A DNA stretch of 64,000 nucleotides, from the NCBI RefSeq assembly GCF_947504215.1, contig NZ_CANNGO010000007.1:62001-126000 (forward strand), written 5' to 3'. The notes beneath the pieces were generated by a model. That model was not told where the DNA came from. It ran no database searches and was given only the letters and a program-made list of their open reading frames with translations. Positions within the stretch are counted from its first letter, which is position 1. Each line of letters starts with the position of its first letter. The stretch comes from an uncultured Ruegeria sp. Lineage in GTDB: Bacteria > Pseudomonadota > Alphaproteobacteria > Rhodobacterales > Rhodobacteraceae. The translations under genes were made by a program, and so were the position numbers. Shown here one piece after another: positions 58,581 through 64,000 of this stretch.

Positions 58581-59945
58581 ATGTCTGCCATCTTCGCAAA
58601 GCACGCCCTGCTGAATACGGGCTGGGTGACCAACCTGCGGTTAGAAATCGATGCTGGGCACATTTCGTCCCTGCAAAAAGACAGCGTGGCGCAACCCGGC
58701 GATATCACGGCGGACACGTTGTTACCGGCAATGGCCAATCTTCATAGCCACGCGTTTCAACGGGCAATGGCCGGGATGACGGAACACCGCATGGTCGGGC
58801 GCGACAGTTTCTGGACCTGGCGAGAGCTGATGTATCGCTTTACGGCTCACCTGAACCCCGATCAGATCCAGACGATTGCGGCGCTGGTCTACATGGAAAT
58901 GCAGGAGGCTGGGTTTGCATCGGTCGGCGAGTTTCACTACCTCCATCACCAACCCGACGGCACACCTTATGATCGGTTGGGCGAGTTGTCGGACCGGATC
59001 ATGGCCGCCGCAGCCGAGACCGGGATTGGCCTGACTCATTTGCCGGTTCTCTACACCTATTCGGGCGCGCGCGAAAACCCACTGGAAGCTGCTCAGAAAC
59101 GCTTTGGCAATAACGTCACCCGTTTTTGTGTGCTGGTCGACCAGGCCAAAGATGCTCTCTCATCCCTGCCCAAGGATTGTCGGCTTGGGATTGCACCCCA
59201 TTCCTTGCGAGCCACCTCGCCGCACGACCTGGCTGCCGTCTTAAAGACCCATTCGGCGGGGCCCATTCATATCCATATTGCTGAGCAACCTAAAGAAGTT
59301 GCGGAAATTGAAGCAGAGCTGGGTGCGCGACCCGTCGAATGGCTGCTGAACAATGCCCCCGTCAATTCTAAGTGGTGCCTGATCCACGCTACCCACATGA
59401 CCGACCGTGAAACTCAAAACATGGCTGCCAGCGGTGCGGTCGCCGGGTTGTGCCCGATCACCGAGGCAAATCTTGGCGACGGTCCCTTTAACGGTGCAAA
59501 CTATCTTATGTCAGGCGGGGCGTTTGGCATCGGGTCTGATTCTAATGTTCTGATCTCATTGACCGAAGAACTGCGCATGCTTGAATATTCGCAGCGGCTG
59601 CGGGATCTGTCGCGAAACGTAATGGTTCGCGGCGAAGGATCTGTCGGGCACTCGCTCTATTGCGGGGCAGCTATTGGAGGCGCGCAGGCTTTGGGTCGGT
59701 CCGCAGGACAGATCGCAGAAGGCATGCTGGCTGATCTGGTTGCTATCGACAGTCGGGATCAAGCCTTGTGTTGCCTAAAAGCCGAACAGCTTCTGGATGG
59801 TTTTGTCTTTGCCGCAAGGGATCACGTGGTAACGGACCTGTGGTCGGCCGGCCGTCATTGTGTCAAAGAGGGCCGGCATGTTGACCGAGACAGGATCGTT
59901 GCCCGATACAGGACGGTGATGACCCATCTGATGGCTTGCCTCTAG
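58581..59945 (+). CDS. hutF: Formimidoylglutamate deiminase
   Basis: 454 residues, amidohydrolase superfamily. Zn ligands lie in ANLHSHAFQRAMAG and the later HIHIAEQ; GIGSDSNVLIS carries the catalytic Asp. It converts N-formimidoylglutamate to N-formylglutamate and ammonia, feeding HutG. GAGG precedes the ATG. Confidence 0.95.
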   Translation: MSAIFAKHALLNTGWVTNLRLEIDAGHISSLQKDSVAQPGDITADTLLPAMANLHSHAFQRAMAGMTEHRMVGRDSFWTWRELMYRFTAHLNPDQIQTIAALVYMEMQEAGFASVGEFHYLHHQPDGTPYDRLGELSDRIMAAAAETGIGLTHLPVLYTYSGARENPLEAAQKRFGNNVTRFCVLVDQAKDALSSLPKDCRLGIAPHSLRATSPHDLAAVLKTHSAGPIHIHIAEQPKEVAEIEAELGARPVEWLLNNAPVNSKWCLIHATHMTDRETQNMAASGAVAGLCPITEANLGDGPFNGANYLMSGGAFGIGSDSNVLISLTEELRMLEYSQRLRDLSRNVMVRGEGSVGHSLYCGAAIGGAQALGRSAGQIAEGMLADLVAIDSRDQALCCLKAEQLLDGFVFAARDHVVTDLWSAGRHCVKEGRHVDRDRIVARYRTVMTHLMACL

Positions 59946-59982
59946 ATGGTGCAATCAACCCTTTGCACACGCCCTATTTCCC

Positions 59983-60001
59983 GACATATTGATAATATGT
60001 C
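59983..60001. promoter_or_regulatory. HutC operator upstream of hutC
   Basis: Perfect dyad GACATATT-GAT-AATATGTC, 25 bases upstream of the hutC start. It shares TAATATGTCTA with the hutI-hutF intergenic region, so the same repressor probably binds both. Confidence 0.65.
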
Positions 60002-60025
60002 TACTATTATAAGCAAGAGCCACAC

Positions 60026-60727
60026 GTGACAGAGCCAAAGAGTATCGGATTCCAGGGTATCCGTGACGAAGTCATCGAGCGCATCCAGACACGGGTGTGG
60101 CCGCAAGGCAGCCTGCTTCCGACCGAGTTAGAACTGGCCGCCGAGTTTGGTTGTGCCAGGGCAACCGTAAACCGGGCGCTACGCGAACTGGCTGAACAAG
60201 GTATTGTGACCCGCAAACGCAAAGGCGGGACACGGGTTGTTACGACGCCAGTGAAACAGGCCAAGTTGCCCATCACTGTTGTGCGTCAAACCGTCGAAGA
60301 CATGAACGCGCAATACCGTTACGCTCTTGTGAGCCGGACGCTGATTGACTGCCCGGCCTGGTTGCAGGCAAAGCTTGGAATCCCCGAAGGGACAAAGGTG
60401 CTGCGTCTGCAATGCATGCATCACGCCGACAACCGCCCGTTTCAGTTCGAAGAACGCTGGATCAACGTCGGTGCGGTCCCACATGTGGTGGATGAGGATT
60501 TTCTGACCGTTGGCCCAAATGAATGGTTGTTGGCCGAAGTGCCCTTTTCAAACGCGGAAATCTCATTTTCCGCTGTTCCCGCCGAAGGGCAGCTGCAAGA
60601 TTTTTTGTCGGTCCCCTCAGGAACGCCTTTGTTCCAGTTGGAACGCACAACATGGTTCCGAAACGATCCCGTGACATTTGTGCGCATGACCTTTCACCAG
60701 GGATATCGGATGCGGACAACGTATTGA
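60026..60727 (+). CDS. hutC: GntR-family histidine utilisation repressor
   Basis: 233 residues: N-terminal GntR winged helix (LLPTELELAAEFGCARATVN) and a UTRA effector domain. It starts at GTG with a weak ribosome-binding site. Urocanate is the usual inducer of this repressor. It follows hutF on the same strand with its own operator in the 80-bp gap. Confidence 0.92.
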   Translation: MTEPKSIGFQGIRDEVIERIQTRVWPQGSLLPTELELAAEFGCARATVNRALRELAEQGIVTRKRKGGTRVVTTPVKQAKLPITVVRQTVEDMNAQYRYALVSRTLIDCPAWLQAKLGIPEGTKVLRLQCMHHADNRPFQFEERWINVGAVPHVVDEDFLTVGPNEWLLAEVPFSNAEISFSAVPAEGQLQDFLSVPSGTPLFQLERTTWFRNDPVTFVRMTFHQGYRMRTTY

Positions 60728-60781
60728 TTTTGTCGAAGCGGCATCAACCTCACGGCATTTGATCTGGCCGGACCCGTAACC

Positions 60782-62227
60782 TTACTCTGGCCAGGGAAGT
60801 GAGTAGCATTTAACGTTGGTGAAGAACTTCATCGCCTCTATGACGCCTTCCTTGACACCATTGCCGCTGTCCTTGATGCCGCCGAACGGAGACATCTCGG
60901 TGCGGTATCCGGGTTGTTCCCAGATGTTGCAGGTGCCGACGTCGAGACCATTGATAAAAGCAATCGCGCGGTTCAGGTCGTTGGTACAAACGCCGGATGA
61001 CAAGCCAAATGCCGTCCCGTTTGAAATCGCCATCACCGCCTGATCATCGTCGGGGACGCGGACAATCGGAATTACCGGACCAAAGGTCTCTTCCATCACC
61101 AACTCACTGTCATGAGGAACTTTATCGACAACAACCGGGGGCAACAGCGCGCCCTGTCGACCCGGATGGTACAGTATTTCAGCCCCCCGCGCGGCCGCAT
61201 CAGTCACGCGCTTATCGAACAACGCGGCAGCTTCGGCGTGGATCACACATCCCAGCTGAGTTTCCGGGTCTTGTGGATTGCCAAAACGGATGGCTTTGGC
61301 TTTCTCCAAAACCATCGGCGCAAACCTGTCAGCGACACTTTCCTGAACCAAAATACGTTTGATCGCGGTACAGCGTTGACCTGAATTCCCCGTCGCCCCT
61401 GCCACGGCGATGGTTGCCGCCCTATCCAAGTCAGCGTCATCAAGATCGTTTAATACGATCAATGGATCGTTTCCGCCCAACTCTAAGGCCTGACGCTTGT
61501 AACCGGCTTTGGAAGCGATCAGTTTACCGATAGGAACACCACCAGTGAAAGTGATGATATCGATGTAATCGTTCGTAATCATCTCGTCACCAATGTCATC
61601 TGGCCAACCAGTAACCACCTGGAACATCTCGGGCGGCAAGCCCGCCTCGTATAGGATATCGGCCAGTGCCAGCGCCGTCAGAGGCGTCAACTCGGTGGGC
61701 TTGCAGACCATACAATTGTTCGTGGCAATCGACGGCGCAATCTTGTGGCTAACCATGTTCAATGGGTGATTGAAGGGGGTAATGGCGCTGATGGCCTTAA
61801 CCGGTTCGCGTTTGGTAAAGATCTTTCGGGCCTTGCCGTTTTGGGTCAGGTCGCAGGAATAAACCTGGCCATCGTCAACAAGCGCTTGCGACGCGGCAAA
61901 CTGAAAAACATCTTCCGCGCGCTTTGTCTCATAGATGGCATGTTGGTGGCAGATGCCCAGCTCTAACGTCAGCCACTTGGCCAGATACGCGCGCCTCTCT
62001 CCGATCAGTTCGGCTGTCCGCTGCAATATCTGGCTGCGTTCGAACCGGGTCAGACCAGACGTGTAGTTGGCAGCAATTTCAAACGCCTGTCGTGCATGTT
62101 CAGCCTTGCCCGCGGGAACTGTGCCAATCACTTCGTTAGTATAGGGATAGTGAACAGGAATGGTGTCTTCGGTGAAAACAACCTTTCCGCCAATGCGCAT
62201 ACCTTCGTTACGAATTTCGGCCGTCAT
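60782..62227 (-). CDS. Aldehyde dehydrogenase, probably phosphonoacetaldehyde-dehydrogenase-like
   Basis: 481 residues, NAD(P)-dependent aldehyde dehydrogenase. Catalytic Cys is in [12 protein letters not shown], the general-base Glu in LELGGNDP, and the late EETFGPV is intact. The overall sequence (NPYTNEV-like start, [13 protein letters not shown]) resembles PhnY, phosphonoacetaldehyde dehydrogenase; no other phosphonate gene is in the window, so succinate-semialdehyde or another aldehyde remains possible. The ribosome-binding site is weak. It follows the tetR-type gene on the same strand after 147 bp. Confidence 0.82.
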   Translation of the reverse strand: MTAEIRNEGMRIGGKVVFTEDTIPVHYPYTNEVIGTVPAGKAEHARQAFEIAANYTSGLTRFERSQILQRTAELIGERRAYLAKWLTLELGICHQHAIYETKRAEDVFQFAASQALVDDGQVYSCDLTQNGKARKIFTKREPVKAISAITPFNHPLNMVSHKIAPSIATNNCMVCKPTELTPLTALALADILYEAGLPPEMFQVVTGWPDDIGDEMITNDYIDIITFTGGVPIGKLIASKAGYKRQALELGGNDPLIVLNDLDDADLDRAATIAVAGATGNSGQRCTAIKRILVQESVADRFAPMVLEKAKAIRFGNPQDPETQLGCVIHAEAAALFDKRVTDAAARGAEILYHPGRQGALLPPVVVDKVPHDSELVMEETFGPVIPIVRVPDDDQAVMAISNGTAFGLSSGVCTNDLNRAIAFINGLDVGTCNIWEQPGYRTEMSPFGGIKDSGNGVKEGVIEAMKFFTNVKCYSLPWPE

Positions 62228-62374
62228 TGCGCGTATGTCCTCATCTGTAAGACCAACGGCTGTTCGAGATCGAAAGCGTTTATCGGCTCTGTGTGCCGGG
62301 ACAAAAATGATCAGATGGCCGTGCTTTTCAACAAGAAAATTGCTACCCGAGCCAATGCGCGCTACCCACTATAG

Positions 62375-62992
62375 TCAAACCCCGTAGCGCGCCATGAACA
62401 TGTCGACCGCCTGCAACGCGACCTCACCTATCTCAGCTTCGGTAAAGCTGTTCTGGATTCCAAAGGCTGCGCGTGTCCAAATCCGCACTTTGCAAAGCTC
62501 CGAGAATTGTTCCGCCGCAATATGAACATCCTCGACCGCCAATTCGCCCTTGGCCACGGCCTTTTCCAGATACTCTGCCATCTGGCGCTGGCCGTTCTGA
62601 GGACCCGCCTCATAAAACGCTCGTCCCAATTCCGGGAATCTGTCGCGCTCGGCGACGCAGATACGAAACACCTGCTGGGCAAAATCGGACACAAGAAAAC
62701 TGGTCAATTGCGTCGCAGCGATCGACAAAACCTCACGCGCGGGTTTGGTTTCGTCGATCATCGAGATGACCCGATCCGCCATGCGGCTGCATTCGGTTTG
62801 CGCTACTTCCATGAACAACAAGCGTTTGTCGGGGAAATAACTGTAGAGCGTCGCTTTGGAGACTCCCGCCGCACGCGCGATGTCATCCACGCTTGCGCCT
62901 TCAAACCCATCCGCCATGAAAACCTCTCGGGCCCCGCGCAGAACCTGGTCGAATTTTCGGCCGGTGCGCAGGATGGCGGCGGTCTGGGTCAT
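62375..62992 (-). CDS. TetR-family transcriptional regulator
   Basis: 205 residues. TetR helix-turn-helix at ASVDDIARAAGVSKATLYSY, then a helical ligand domain of the type in which KRLLFMEVAQTECSRM follows. It is divergent from the AEC transporter gene and lies upstream of the aldehyde dehydrogenase gene, so it may control both. A partial dyad is present at 63029-63040. Confidence 0.9.
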   Translation of the reverse strand: MTQTAAILRTGRKFDQVLRGAREVFMADGFEGASVDDIARAAGVSKATLYSYFPDKRLLFMEVAQTECSRMADRVISMIDETKPAREVLSIAATQLTSFLVSDFAQQVFRICVAERDRFPELGRAFYEAGPQNGQRQMAEYLEKAVAKGELAVEDVHIAAEQFSELCKVRIWTRAAFGIQNSFTEAEIGEVALQAVDMFMARYGV

Positions 62993-63028
62993 GTCATCTC
63001 CTCAGATTTCGAATGGATTGAGTTTATA

Positions 63029-63040
63029 AACCGATCAGTT
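63029..63040. promoter_or_regulatory. Possible TetR-type operator
   Basis: AACCGATCAGTT, symmetric at 10 of 12 positions, about 36 bp upstream of the tetR-type start in the 201-bp gap to the AEC transporter gene. The rest of this gap shows nothing I can name. Confidence 0.35.
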
Positions 63041-63193
63041 CAGACACAAGGATTCTCGGCGAAATTCGGGCGGCTCACGCAGAGTTCATTATTTTGGTGG
63101 CCCAATTGCACCTTTGCACTAAGCCCACCAAATATATGGCACATCCGATCCGCGGCGGTTGCGCCAAGCACAATCCGTGTTAGGACGTTTCGC

Positions 63194-64000
63194 ATGGTCG
63201 ATATCTTTTTACGCACACTTCCTTTCTTTGCGATCATCGGCCTGGGATATTGGGCCGGGCGAACCCGGTTTTTTACCGCAGAAGCCACAGCATATCTCAC
63301 AAAATTCGTTTTCTATTTTGCTCTCTCGGCGATGCTGTTTCGCTTTGCTTCCACGCTACCATTTGCCGAGATATTCAATGGCCGATTGATGCTGGGGTAC
63401 CTGATCGGGACCGCTGCGGTTTACACCTTGGCAACCTTCGTGGCCTGGATGCGGGGTCTCGACATACCCACCGCTGCGGTCGAGGCGCAATGTGCGGCGA
63501 TTGGAAATGTCGGCTTTCTAGGCCTGCCCATGCTGGCGCTGCTGTTTACCGAGGCTGCGATAGGGCCCGTCATGCTGGTGTTAACAGTGGATCTGGTGGT
63601 CTTTTCGTCGCTTATCGTCATCCTTATCAATGGAGGCCAGGATGGAAAGCTGACACCTGCCACGTTTCGACTGATCGGGTTGGGCCTGCTAAAAAACCCG
63701 ATGATAGTATCTATTTCCGCAGGCCTCATCTGGTCTGCATTTCAGGTGCCCGTCCCGACACCTCTGAATAACTTCCTGACTATCCTTGGTGGCGCTGCGA
63801 CGCCCGGCGCATTGTTCGCGATCGGTGCCTCGCTTGCCGGAAAGTCAGCGGAACGGGTCCAAGTCGCTGCCTGGCTTAGCTTTTGCAAACTGGTCATCCA
63901 TCCGGCCTGCGTTGCTGTTGTTTTGATCTGGTTGATCCCTATCGATCCCTTCCCGGCAGCGGTTGCCATCGCAGCGGCTGCGTTGCCTGTTGCAGGCAAT
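63194..64000 (+). CDS. AEC-family (auxin efflux carrier-like) transporter, 3' end cut by the window
   Basis: 269 codons from the ATG at 63194, open to the right edge. The protein is strongly hydrophobic with about eight helices in view, starting VDIFLRTLPFFAIIGLGYWA. Family features are the GNVGFLGLPM loop near the middle and GGAATPGALFAIGASLAG after it. AEC proteins are about 310 residues, so roughly 40 are missing. They export or import organic acids or amino acids; the substrate is unknown. Divergent from the tetR-type gene. Confidence 0.88.
   Translation, partial: MVDIFLRTLPFFAIIGLGYWAGRTRFFTAEATAYLTKFVFYFALSAMLFRFASTLPFAEIFNGRLMLGYLIGTAAVYTLATFVAWMRGLDIPTAAVEAQCAAIGNVGFLGLPMLALLFTEAAIGPVMLVLTVDLVVFSSLIVILINGGQDGKLTPATFRLIGLGLLKNPMIVSISAGLIWSAFQVPVPTPLNNFLTILGGAATPGALFAIGASLAGKSAERVQVAAWLSFCKLVIHPACVAVVLIWLIPIDPFPAAVAIAAAALPVAGN

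Noticed and set aside
62228..62374. Possible small gene between the aldehyde dehydrogenase and tetR genes
   Set aside because: Only short plus-strand frames overlapping the neighbours, without ribosome-binding site or familiar sequence.

Overview
The window (about 57-58% GC by eye) reads as chromosome of a marine alphaproteobacterium, most likely Rhodobacterales (Roseobacter group). Reasons are the density of ABC importers for sugars and amines, the aglEFGAK alpha-glucoside operon known from rhizobia and relatives, a monomeric isocitrate dehydrogenase, the HutF/HutG version of histidine degradation, and many ATGA stop/start overlaps. I saw no rRNA, tRNA, CRISPR array, insertion sequence or phage gene. 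It looks like a core/accessory catabolic region rather than a mobile island.

Layout. (1) 1-4.1 kb: an SGNH hydrolase cut by the left edge, a small formyltransferase and isocitrate dehydrogenase. (2) 4.4-17.6 kb: a galactoside locus with a divergent IclR regulator and transporter ATPase, a CUT1 importer, a GH4 alpha-galactosidase, a full DeLey-Doudoroff-type route for galactose (SDR dehydrogenase, SMP-30 lactonase, IlvD/Edd dehydratase, DgoK, DgoA) and a GH42 beta-galactosidase. (3) 17.7-28.6 kb, all on the minus strand: a TIM-barrel sugar isomerase, LacI regulator, polar-amino-acid-type binding protein, an oversized permease, a second GH42 enzyme, then a polyamine-type ABC importer whose last permease has a strange repeat-bearing tail. 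(4) 28.7-40.2 kb: aglEFGAK, and divergently aglR, a GH1 beta-glucosidase fused to glucokinase, a PfkB sugar kinase and a D-lyxose-isomerase-like cupin. (5) 40.4-44.6 kb: two unknown small genes, a cobalamin riboswitch, a 28-codon reading frame, a DUF1636 protein and a BtuCDF-like importer. (6) 44.6-49.6 kb: a LysR regulator and the DabB-DabA inorganic carbon transporter. (7) 49.6-53.1 kb: nadABC. (8) 53.3-60.7 kb: the hut genes (hutIHGU divergent from hutF-hutC). (9) 60.8-64 kb: an aldehyde dehydrogenase, a TetR regulator and an AEC-family transporter cut by the right edge.

How it works together. Oligosaccharides, glycosides and amines are captured by periplasmic binding proteins, cleaved inside the cell by GH4, GH13, GH42 and GH1 enzymes, and the hexoses are oxidised or phosphorylated. 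In four of the importers a GC-rich hairpin follows the binding-protein gene, a layout that would let the binding protein be made in excess. Local regulators sit next to dyad sites I can read: IclR, two LacI proteins, LysR, HutC and TetR. The most unusual items are the mixed sugar/amine cluster of region 3, the GH1-glucokinase fusion, the permease tail, the sugar dehydrogenase lacking its catalytic lysine, and the small cysteine-rich frame under the cobalamin riboswitch.
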